Source: Alphaproteobacteria bacterium (lineage in GTDB: Bacteria; Pseudomonadota; Alphaproteobacteria; GCA-2731375). From it: a DNA stretch of 6,275 nt. The number at the start of each line of letters is the position of its first letter. Positions within the stretch are counted from its first letter, which is position 1. This document shows positions 1-5,433 of this stretch, piece after piece. The position numbers and the translations under genes are program-made. The stretch spans positions 1 to 6,275 of the forward strand of contig JASLMY010000263.1 in the NCBI GenBank assembly GCA_030746295.1, given 5' to 3'. The notes beneath the pieces were generated by a model that was given only the letters and a program-made list of their open reading frames with translations, made no database searches and was not told the DNA's origin.

Positions 1-385
1 AGCCTTCCAGGTACCAAGGCCGGCCTGCGTCGTTCATAATCCGATAGACGTTCTGCCGCACCCAGATCCGCTCTCTCGTCTTGTGCCTGAGTATCTCGCA
101 TTCGAACCCCTCGACGAAGCCCTGCTCCTCGAGCAAGCGGCGCATGGTCTCTCGGTCCTCGGCATCGACATAGACGTCTTTGGCGATGTTCCGGACCGCG
201 CGCAGCAATTCGGCTTCGCTATCGTAGCCATGCATACGAGCGCCGGCAGGGTTGGCCATGACGTAGCGTCCGTCCGCCGTCGATCGGAATATTCCGATCG
301 ACGACATCTCATAGAGACGCCTGAAGTCATCGCGCCGGATGGCGTCATCCCGGTGGGCGAACGATTGGGGCGTCTGATCTGGCAT
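1..385 (-). CDS. PAS-domain sensory protein, N-terminal part (runs off the left edge)
   Basis: The minus strand reads 128 codons from ATG at 385 to the window edge without a stop. Residues about 21-128 form a PAS domain with its C-terminal PAC part: LYEMSSIGIF at 24-33, ADGRYVMANPAGARMHGYDS at 37-56, and the late strands ERIWVRQNVYRI and GRPWYLEG at 105-128. The last motif usually precedes 'DITERK' and an output domain. PAS domains sense ligands, redox state or partner proteins. The output module (histidine kinase, GGDEF/EAL or other) lies outside the window, so the class is unknown. The ATG at 385 is the first possible start after an in-frame stop at 503-505, but no clear Shine-Dalgarno sequence precedes it. 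There is no signal peptide or membrane segment before the PAS domain, so a cytoplasmic location is likely. Rare codons for a GC-rich genome (ATA, GGA, CGA) occur. The gene follows ctrA on the same strand after 161 nt. Confidence 0.85.
   Translation of the reverse strand, partial: MPDQTPQSFAHRDDAIRRDDFRRLYEMSSIGIFRSTADGRYVMANPAGARMHGYDSEAELLRAVRNIAKDVYVDAEDRETMRRLLEEQGFVEGFECEILRHKTRERIWVRQNVYRIMNDAGRPWYLEG
278..303. repeat. Perfect 26-bp palindrome inside the PAS gene
   Basis: Positions 278-290 (CGTCGATCGGAAT) are followed immediately by their exact reverse complement at 291-303, with no spacer. The match breaks at 277/304. It falls in the codons for the SSIGIFRST segment of the PAS domain, including the unusual codons GGA, ATA and CGA. 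It could be a dimeric regulator site, a cruciform-prone site, or a chance result of codon choice. Confidence 0.9.
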
Positions 386-534
386 CGCGAATTCTTGAAC
401 GCTGTCTGCGACTTGTCGGTTGCCTTGACCGAGGCCGCCGATCTCAAGTGCTAGATTACGCTCTTCGCAGACAGCGGCAACCTCGATGCTCTGGCAAGGG
501 CACTATCTAGAGGCAAAGGACATAGACCGGATGA

Positions 535-557
535 CGGCGGGCGCCTTCAAGCCGCCG
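535..557 (-). terminator. Possible weak hairpin over the ctrA stop codon
   Basis: In the ctrA transcript a 6-bp all-GC stem (552-557 pairing with 535-540) closes an 11-nt loop that contains the ctrA stop codon. No T-tract follows, so it is at best a weak or Rho-assisted terminator. The gap 386-546 holds nothing else that I can recognise. The GCG-rich alanine codons at the end of ctrA could produce such a stem by chance. Confidence 0.2.
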
Positions 558-1242
558 CCGCCGCGTCAGTGGGGTCGCGCAGGACGTAGCCGCGGCCCCA
601 GACGGTCTCGATATAGTGCTCGCCGCCGGTCGCCGCCGACAGCTTTTTCCTGAGCTTGCAGATGAAGACGTCGATGATCTTCAGCTCTGGCTCGTCCATG
701 CCGCCGTAGAGATGGTTCAAGAACATCTCCTTGGTGAGCGTCGTGCCCTTGCGCAGCGACAACAGCTCCAGCATGGCGTATTCCTTGCCGGTCAGGTGCA
801 GGCGCTGGCTCTCGACCTCGACCGACTTGGTGTCGAGATTGATCGTCAGCTTGCCGGTGCGGATGATCGACTGCGAGTGTCCCTTCGAGCGCCGGACGAT
901 GGCATGGATGCGCGCCACCAGATCGCGCTTGTCGAACGGCTTGGTCAGGTAGTCGTCGGCGCCGAAACCGAGACCCTTGACCTTGTCGTCGGGCTCGGAC
1001 ATGCCCGACAGGATCAGGATCGGCGTCTCGACCTTGGAGACCCTGAGCTTCTTGAGGACGTCGTAGCCGTGCAGGTCGGGCAGGTTCAGGTCAAGAATGA
1101 TGATGTCGTAGTCGTAGAGCTTGCCGAGATCGAGGCCCTCTTCCCCGAGGTCGGTCGTATAGACGTTCAGCCCGTCGCCCTGCAGCATCAACTCGATGCT
1201 TCTCGCCGTTGCGGAATCGTCCTCGATCAGTAACACACGCAT
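547..1242 (-). CDS. ctrA: Cell-cycle transcriptional response regulator CtrA
   Basis: CtrA is an OmpR-family DNA-binding response regulator. It controls cell-cycle, flagellar and division genes in Alphaproteobacteria and, in Caulobacter, silences the replication origin. The 231-residue length equals that of Caulobacter CtrA. The receiver domain (about 1-120) has the acidic pocket D8/D9, the phospho-acceptor D51 in [10 protein letters not shown], the switch residue S79 and the invariant K101 in LTKPFD. The winged-helix domain (about 127-223) contains [12 protein letters not shown], the recognition region [15 protein letters not shown] and the wing [10 protein letters not shown]. The protein ends in five alanines after Asp226; in Caulobacter the terminal Ala-Ala is part of the ClpXP degradation signal. 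The start is supported by an AAGGGAGA ribosome site just upstream of ATG 1242. The gene has its own 146-bp upstream region with TTAA motifs. In the phosphorelay known from Caulobacter, CckA-ChpT feeds D51; those genes are not in this window. Confidence 0.97.
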   Translation of the reverse strand: MRVLLIEDDSATARSIELMLQGDGLNVYTTDLGEEGLDLGKLYDYDIIILDLNLPDLHGYDVLKKLRVSKVETPILILSGMSEPDDKVKGLGFGADDYLTKPFDKRDLVARIHAIVRRSKGHSQSIIRTGKLTINLDTKSVEVESQRLHLTGKEYAMLELLSLRKGTTLTKEMFLNHLYGGMDEPELKIIDVFICKLRKKLSAATGGEHYIETVWGRGYVLRDPTDAAAAA

Positions 1243-1265
1243 CGCCGCTCTCCCTTCAGGTTTGA

Positions 1266-1304
1266 TTAACGAAGGTTAACGCGAAAAGGTTAACAACCCG
1301 TAAA
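1266..1304 (-). promoter_or_regulatory. Cluster of CtrA-box-like motifs upstream of ctrA
   Basis: Read toward ctrA, this stretch has TTTA-N7-TTAA (1304-1290), one mismatch from the CtrA consensus TTAA-N7-TTAA. It then has GTTAACCTT twice (1294-1286 and 1280-1272) and a final TTAA (1269-1266). The TTAACC form resembles the alternative half-box TTAACCAT described for alphaproteobacterial CtrA sites. The spacings between the full TTAA units are N10 and N6, so only the first pair has the canonical spacing. The cluster lies 24-62 nt before the start codon, where it could overlap the promoter. This suggests autoregulation, as known for Caulobacter ctrA. No convincing sigma-70 -10 element can be assigned by eye. 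Confidence 0.6.
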
Positions 1305-1388
1305 CCGTTGCTCTCGTTCAGGGATAATCCGGTCGTCGATGATGGTGCGGGGGCGTTTCGTCGGTACGCTGGCGCCATTTGGGTCGGG

Positions 1389-2183
1389 TCAGTCCGCCGC
1401 CTCCGAGAGGCCGGGGATGTGGTTGCAGATCGAGGCGGCGAGCCCGCCGTCGGCGAGCACGTTCTGCCCGGTCACGTATTGCGCGTCCTTGCTCAGCAGG
1501 AAGGCGACGACGCCCGCCAGATCTTCGGTCGGATCGCCGATATAGCCTAGCGGCACCAGCGCCTCACGCGCCGCCTTTACCCGGTTGTCGGCATAGACCC
1601 GGGCGGAGAGCGGCGTGTGCACGGCGCCCGGCGAGAGACAATTGACGCGGATGCCGTCGGGCCCCCATTCCTGCGCCAACTGCGCCGTCAGCATGATCAG
1701 CGCCGCTTTGGTGGTGCTGTAGGCGCCCATGTTGCGGTAGGGCATGACGCCCGCGGTCGACGCGGTGGCGACGATAGCGCCCCGGCTTTCCTTCAGGGCC
1801 GGATAGGCCGCTTTGGCCAGCAGCCACGTCGCCCGCAGGTTGACGTTCATCATCAATTCCCAGGTCGCTACGTCCATCTCGGCGAACTTCTCCGGGCGAG
1901 TGATGCCGGCGTTGGAGAACAGGGCGTCGAGCCCGCCAAAGGCTGCCACGGCGGCGCGCAGCAGGCGTTCCGGGGTCTCGACCTCGGCCAAATCGCCGGT
2001 CAGCGGCAGCACTTCGGCACCGATCGATTCCAGCTCCGCCGTCATCGGGCCAAGGGTCTCGATGCCTTCGCGATCGCAGAGCGCGATCCGCGCCAGGCCG
2101 CCGTCCTTGGCCGCATCCCGCGCGACGCGCCGTGCGACGGCGCCGCCGATGCCGCGGCTGCCGCCGGTGATCAGAATACGCAT
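1389..2183 (-). CDS. Short-chain dehydrogenase/reductase (classical SDR)
   Basis: This is an NAD(P)-dependent oxidoreductase of 264 residues with a single Rossmann domain, the normal size for classical SDRs. The nucleotide-binding motif TGGSRGIG is at 6-13, Asp64 (GDL) contacts the adenine, and the NAG motif is at 91-93. The catalytic tetrad is N115, S142, Y155 and K159 (YSTTK). PGAVHTPL at 185-192 and the C-terminal VTGQNVLADGG at 238-247 are also typical. Asp37 at the end of beta-2 favours NAD(H), while Arg10 in the glycine loop is common in NADPH users, so cofactor preference is open. The start is set by ATG 2183 with a GAGGAGG ribosome site about 6 nt upstream; the frame stays open further upstream but there it overlaps the hydrolase gene in another frame. 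It is the second gene of a unit with the hydrolase, 53 nt downstream of it. The substrate is unknown; FabG-like and sugar or alcohol dehydrogenase SDRs share these motifs. Confidence 0.93.
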   Translation of the reverse strand: MRILITGGSRGIGGAVARRVARDAAKDGGLARIALCDREGIETLGPMTAELESIGAEVLPLTGDLAEVETPERLLRAAVAAFGGLDALFSNAGITRPEKFAEMDVATWELMMNVNLRATWLLAKAAYPALKESRGAIVATASTAGVMPYRNMGAYSTTKAALIMLTAQLAQEWGPDGIRVNCLSPGAVHTPLSARVYADNRVKAAREALVPLGYIGDPTEDLAGVVAFLLSKDAQYVTGQNVLADGGLAASICNHIPGLSEAAD

Positions 2184-2236
2184 GCTGTCCTCCTCGGTTG
2201 GGAATTTGCCGTCACCAGGGGCGGGTCGGGCGGTCC

Positions 2237-3103
2237 TCAGGGCTGCAGGTGCGCGACCAGGAATTCGCGTCCGGCGGCGATCGCCTCCTCCAGTCGCGAC
2301 ATGTAGGGGTCGTAGTGGGCGCAATCGAGCAGTAGAAGCTCTTTCGGCTCCAGCGCCCGGTGGTAGGCCTCCAATTGGTCGCGGGTCGGCACGCGGGTGT
2401 CGTGTGCCGCGATGATCATCAGCAAGGGCGTCGGGCTGATCCGGTGCATGAAGGACCAGGGCTCGTATTCCAGCCAGAGATCGCGGCTGCGCAGCGTCAC
2501 CTCGTTGCGATAGGCGGTGCCGGCGCCCATCTTCTCGGCCCACTGGGCGGTCTCGCCGCCCGGCTGATAGACCGGCACCGTGGCCGGCGCCTCGCCCCGC
2601 GCGCGGGCGTCGTAGTCCTCGTAGATCTGCGCCAGGAAGCCCGGCATCTCCGGCGCCGTCACCATGCGCTCGATCGCGCCGGAGCCGCTGGTCACCGGCA
2701 CCTGGCTGACGACGCAGGCGACCCGCCGGTCGACGGCGCCGATCACCAGCACGTGGCCGCCGGAATAGCTGGTGCCCCACAGGCCGACGCGGCTGGCGTC
2801 CACCTCGTCCTGGATGCGGGCATGGGCGATCACCTCGCGCATGTCGCGGATCTGTTGCCAGGGATCGACCTCTTGGCGGATGGCGCCGCCGCTGTTGCCG
2901 AAATTGCGGTGGTCGTAAACCAAGCACGCGAGCCCCGCGGCCTGAAAGGCGCGCGCGTAGGGGTCGAGCCCCATGTCCATCAGCCCACTGAAACCGTGGC
3001 TCATCACCACGGCCGGGTGCGGCCGGGCACCGTCGGGCAGGTAGAGCCGCCCGGCCAGATCCACCCCATCGGCCATGGCCATTCGGAGTTCGCGCGCTTC
3101 CAT
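2237..3103 (-). CDS. Alpha/beta hydrolase (FrsA/S15-like serine hydrolase)
   Basis: This is a predicted cytoplasmic serine hydrolase of 288 residues with no signal peptide. Visible elements are the oxyanion-side HGFSG at 36-40, YDHRNFGNSGG at 63-73, the nucleophile elbow GTSYSGG at 110-116 with Ser112, Asp235 in AAHDTRVP and His263 in DCAHYDPY. Together these form a complete Ser-Asp-His triad. The elbow is G-x-S-Y-x-G rather than the plain G-x-S-x-G, a form known from the X-Pro dipeptidyl-peptidase (S15)/CocE group. The segment from about 137 to 215 is probably a helical lid that sets specificity. The chosen ATG at 3103 has a GGGAGG ribosome site with good spacing; a longer in-frame start at 3196 would add 31 residues that look like non-coding divergent DNA. 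It is the first gene of a unit with the SDR and is divergent from the NadX-like gene. Ester, lactone or amide substrates are all possible. Confidence 0.9.
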   Translation of the reverse strand: MEARELRMAMADGVDLAGRLYLPDGARPHPAVVMSHGFSGLMDMGLDPYARAFQAAGLACLVYDHRNFGNSGGAIRQEVDPWQQIRDMREVIAHARIQDEVDASRVGLWGTSYSGGHVLVIGAVDRRVACVVSQVPVTSGSGAIERMVTAPEMPGFLAQIYEDYDARARGEAPATVPVYQPGGETAQWAEKMGAGTAYRNEVTLRSRDLWLEYEPWSFMHRISPTPLLMIIAAHDTRVPTRDQLEAYHRALEPKELLLLDCAHYDPYMSRLEEAIAAGREFLVAHLQP

Positions 3104-3269
3104 GTCATCCTCCCGCCAGTCGTGACGACCTCGGGTCAAGTCTAGCAAAGCCGGAGGGGCGCATGAACGACCACGGCGGCGGACCCACGTCGCCATGACG
3201 AAAACTCTGGTGGCTGGGCCGGCTGATGTCGTGATGGTACTTGCCGTGGTTCAACAGGGGGAATCCGAA
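3104..3269. promoter_or_regulatory. Divergent intergenic region, hydrolase and NadX-like gene
   Basis: These 166 bp separate two divergently transcribed genes and so should hold both promoters. Only weak core elements are visible; a TAGACT at 3144-3139 on the minus strand is a possible -10 for the hydrolase unit. A short odd-centred palindrome, GTCGT-G-ACGAC (3119-3129), lies just upstream of the hydrolase ribosome site and could be an operator half-site pair. The plus strand also carries a short candidate leader ORF (3163-3198). Confidence 0.35.
3163..3198 (+). CDS. Possible 11-residue leader ORF upstream of the NadX-like gene
   Basis: A strong GGAGGGG ribosome site (3153-3159) precedes ATG 3163. 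The frame reads MNDHGGGPTSP and stops at TGA 3196-3198. That stop overlaps, as ATGA, an ATG at 3195 that opens the same frame as the downstream dehydrogenase. This arrangement would allow translational coupling into a form of the dehydrogenase extended by 25 residues. The peptide has no obvious regulatory run of one amino acid. It may equally be chance in a GC-rich region. Confidence 0.22.
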   Translation: MNDHGGGPTSP

Positions 3270-4073
3270 ATGGCATTGTCGGTCGGTTTGATCGGTTGCG
3301 GCTCGATCGGCGCCGCGGTGTTGGCGGCGCTCGACGGCGGTGCGATCGGCGATGTCGCCTGCGACGCCATCCTGGTGCGGCAGCCGCGAGAGGCGGGCAG
3401 CGTCGATCGACGCTTGACCACCGACATCGCGCCGTTCCTGGACGCCGGACCGAACCTCGTCGTCGACTGTGCGGGGCAAGCGGCCTTGCGAGAGCACGGT
3501 GCGGAGGTCCTGTCCCGAGGCCGCGACCTCATGACTGTTTCCATGGGAGCGTTTTTCGACGACGCGCTCCATCGCGACCTGGTGCGCCTGGCCGAGGCGA
3601 ACGGTGCCAAGCTGCTGCTGCTGTCGGGCGCGGTCGGCGCCTTGGACCTTTTGGGTGCGGCGGCGGAAGGCGGCCTCGACTCCGTCGAGATGGCGATCGA
3701 GGCTCCCTGGACGACCCTGCACGGGACGCCCGCCGCGGAAACGCTCGACTTGGCGGCCCTGACCGCGACGACGACGGTCTTTCGAGGAACTGCCCGCGAG
3801 GGCGCCCGGCACTATCCCCATACCGCCAACATCGCCGCGGCGGTGGCGCTGGCCGGCCTCGGCCTCGACGAGACGATCCTCGAGGTTCGGGCCAAGCCCG
3901 ACGAGGACGGCTACGTCGTCACCCTGGCGGCGACCGGCGCCTTCGGCCGCTTTCGCCTCGAGGAGGAAATGAAGCTCGACCCTCGAACCCGAACCAAGGT
4001 CGCGCCGCTGGTGTCGTGGGCGGTGCTGAAGTCGATCCGCCAATATGCCGCGACGGTCAAAATGGGGCGGTGA
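3270..4073 (+). CDS. Divergent aspartate dehydrogenase-family (NadX/DUF108) oxidoreductase
   Basis: The 267-residue protein has the two-part family layout. An N-terminal NAD-binding Rossmann domain carries GLIGCGSIG (6-14), VVDCAGQAA (64-72) and VSMGAF (90-95). The DUF108 catalytic domain carries SGAVGALD (119-126), FRGTAREGARHYPHTANIAAAVALAG (171-196) and the C-terminal LDPRTRTKVAPLVSWAVLKSIRQ (236-258). Authentic L-aspartate dehydrogenase converts aspartate to iminoaspartate (later oxaloacetate) with NAD(P) and can feed NAD synthesis. By eye against Thermotoga maritima TM1643 as I recall it, the catalytic His193 corresponds to Val217 here, and the Lys of the KPP motif to Ala145. The fold is clear but the aspartate activity is doubtful. 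ATG 3270 is chosen because a GGGGGA ribosome site precedes it and the first beta strand begins at once; ATG 3195 and 3234 are in-frame alternatives. It is divergent from the hydrolase-SDR unit and convergent with the HlyD-family gene, 24 nt away. Confidence 0.88.
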   Translation: MALSVGLIGCGSIGAAVLAALDGGAIGDVACDAILVRQPREAGSVDRRLTTDIAPFLDAGPNLVVDCAGQAALREHGAEVLSRGRDLMTVSMGAFFDDALHRDLVRLAEANGAKLLLLSGAVGALDLLGAAAEGGLDSVEMAIEAPWTTLHGTPAAETLDLAALTATTTVFRGTAREGARHYPHTANIAAAVALAGLGLDETILEVRAKPDEDGYVVTLAATGAFGRFRLEEEMKLDPRTRTKVAPLVSWAVLKSIRQYAATVKMGR

Positions 4074-4102
4074 GCGAGGCCAGCGAGAAAGACGCTCTCA
4101 CC
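4069..4102. terminator. Possible stem between convergent genes
   Basis: GGTGAG at 4069-4074 can pair with CTCACC at 4097-4102, and inside it AGCG (4082-4085) with CGCT (4093-4096) around a 7-nt loop, leaving a 7-nt bulge on one side. It spans both stop codons of the convergent genes, as a compact bidirectional terminator would. There is no T-tract on either side, so support is weak. Confidence 0.28.
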
Positions 4103-5192
4103 AGAGCCGGATGCTGTCGTAGATGCGCACGTTGATCTGGGCGCGCATGCCCGGCACCAGGTTGGGCGGCGGGTCGTCGAGCGAGATGCGCACGGGCACG
4201 CGGGCGACGGGATCGCCGAACCGGCTGCCGTTGACGATCCGCTCGCCCAGCCCCATCTCGGTCGCCGTGGCGTTGCTGATCTGTTGCAGCTTGCCGCGGA
4301 AGTCGCGGAAGGGGTAGGCCTCGAAGTTGACGCGCACGTCTTGCCCCACCTTGATGTGGCGCATCTGGCTCTCGTCCACGTAGGCCTCGAGCCAGAACCG
4401 CCGCGGGTCGTGCAGCATCAGGATGTGGACGCCGTCCTCCAGATACTCACCCTCGAAGCGATAGATGCGGCCGACCACGCCGTCGATCGGGCTGACGATG
4501 CGCCGGTAGCCGAGCTCTTCCTCCTTGAGCTTGATCGAATCCCGGATTTTGGCGAGCTGAATGGCCGAGACTTTGATCTTTTCCAGGATGACGTCGACCT
4601 GAACGCGGGTCGCCTCGAGCTGCTCCAGCTGCTTTCGCGCCACCGCGATCTGGCCCTTCAGAAGCGTGGCCTCGCCGCGCAGCATCAACGCCTTGTCTTG
4701 CTCGGCGGTCAGCCCCGCCTCGGGCGTCAGCTTCTTGTCGAAGAGCGTCTGGACGCGGGCGAGGTTCTTATCGGCAACCGCCAAGCGGTCGCGCACGGCG
4801 CGATACTCCAATTCGAGGGCGCCGATGCGCACGCGCTGCGTCTCGATCTTGGAGCCGAGCTCGATCTCGAAGGCGGACTTCTCGGACAGGAGGCGTCCGC
4901 GCTCCGCCTCCTTCAAGCGAAGATCCGTCCGCAGCGAAGCAATCTCGAGCTCGATGTCCTCGTGGGCCAGGACGATCAGCAGCTGGCCCTTCTGAACCGG
5001 GCTGCCCTCTCGGACCAGGATATCTTCGATCTTGCCGTCGACCCGGGCCGAGATCTTGGTCAGCTCGGTTTGAATGCGGGCGTTGTTCTCGTAGACGTGG
5101 GTCAGCCAAAAGAAGACCTCGTAGGTCAACAGCAGCAGAGCGCCGATACCTCCGGCGAAGACGGCTATTTTCAGACTTTTCTTGGCACCCAT
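4098..5192 (-). CDS. HlyD/EmrA-type membrane fusion (periplasmic adaptor) protein
   Basis: The 364-residue protein has the adaptor architecture that links an inner-membrane exporter to an outer-membrane channel. After a short basic N-terminus (KK at 4-5) one membrane anchor covers about 8-30. The two halves of the lipoyl-like domain are at about 46-80 (KISARVDGKIEDILVREGSPVQKGQ) and 229-262 (YRRIVSPIDGVVGRIY...GEYLEDG). Between them, about 82-225 is a long heptad-rich coiled-coil hairpin with many Leu, Glu, Lys and Arg. The beta-barrel region follows (RFWLEAYVDESQMRHIKVGQDVRVNFEAYPFRDFRGKL), then LVPGMRAQINVRI near the end. ATG 5192 is the only sensible start, since an in-frame TAG lies 7-9 nt upstream; its ribosome site is poor. 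No transporter partner is co-directional in the window. The divergent MFS gene is a possible but unproven partner, and the true one may lie elsewhere. The cargo is unknown. Confidence 0.93.
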   Translation of the reverse strand: MGAKKSLKIAVFAGGIGALLLLTYEVFFWLTHVYENNARIQTELTKISARVDGKIEDILVREGSPVQKGQLLIVLAHEDIELEIASLRTDLRLKEAERGRLLSEKSAFEIELGSKIETQRVRIGALELEYRAVRDRLAVADKNLARVQTLFDKKLTPEAGLTAEQDKALMLRGEATLLKGQIAVARKQLEQLEATRVQVDVILEKIKVSAIQLAKIRDSIKLKEEELGYRRIVSPIDGVVGRIYRFEGEYLEDGVHILMLHDPRRFWLEAYVDESQMRHIKVGQDVRVNFEAYPFRDFRGKLQQISNATATEMGLGERIVNGSRFGDPVARVPVRISLDDPPPNLVPGMRAQINVRIYDSIRLW

Positions 5193-5433
5193 TGCCGACT
5201 ATCTCGATCAGCAGGGCCGACGGCCAGACGTCCGTCTTGGCAAAATGAGCCCGCGGTATGAGGTTACGATCCTAGCGGCCGGGCCCGGATGCATCGCCGG
5301 TCCTTCGACCCCGGTCCTTGCCAATTCGCTGCATTTCACGCTAGCAGCAAAGCCTATAGTCAGCAACTCAGCCGATGCGGAGCAGCAGCCGCGTCGGCGT
5401 CGGGCTGGCCGTTAAGGACGAGGTAGGCCGTTG
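5193..5433. promoter_or_regulatory. Divergent intergenic region, HlyD-family gene and MFS gene
   Basis: These 241 bp separate two divergent transporter-type genes. On the plus strand TATAGT (5355-5360) is a possible -10, with only a poor -35 upstream. On the minus strand TTGCTG, 17 nt, TAGCGT is a weak candidate covering roughly 5367-5339. A 14-bp-spaced direct repeat (5297-5319) and a 10-bp palindrome CCGGGCCCGG (5279-5288) could be operator sites. No convincing gene is seen here. Confidence 0.3.
5297..5319. repeat. Short direct repeat CCGGTCCTT in the divergent promoter region
   Basis: CCGGTCCTT occurs at 5297-5305 and again at 5311-5319, a 14-bp period. The position between two divergent genes fits tandem regulator half-sites, but nine bases repeated once is weak evidence. 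Confidence 0.4.

Noticed and set aside
83..454. Plus-strand open frame over the PAS region
   Set aside because: The minus strand gives a well-formed PAS/PAC domain. The RRSEYSDRR segment read on both strands only reflects the 26-bp palindrome.
1214..1218. GANTC (CcrM methylation) site near the ctrA start
   Set aside because: It is inside the coding sequence at codons 9-10, not in the promoter, and other GANTC sites occur in the window (for example 3261-3265), so it is not specific evidence of methylation control.
616..1233. Long open frame antisense to ctrA
   Set aside because: GC-rich codon bias leaves antisense frames open; the translation is low-complexity and ctrA on the other strand is unmistakable.
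2184..2927. In-frame N-terminal extension of the SDR to a 512-residue protein
   Set aside because: The extension is Arg/Pro/Gly-rich with no domain and overlaps the hydrolase gene in another frame. The SDR has its own ribosome site and its fold begins at ATG 2183.
2360..3145. Plus-strand open frame antisense to the hydrolase
   Set aside because: It has no recognisable motif and shadows a hydrolase with a complete catalytic triad.
4284..5261. Long plus-strand open frame antisense to the HlyD-family gene
   Set aside because: Its Leu/Asp/Glu-rich translation mirrors the coiled-coil gene; the adaptor domains on the minus strand are clear.
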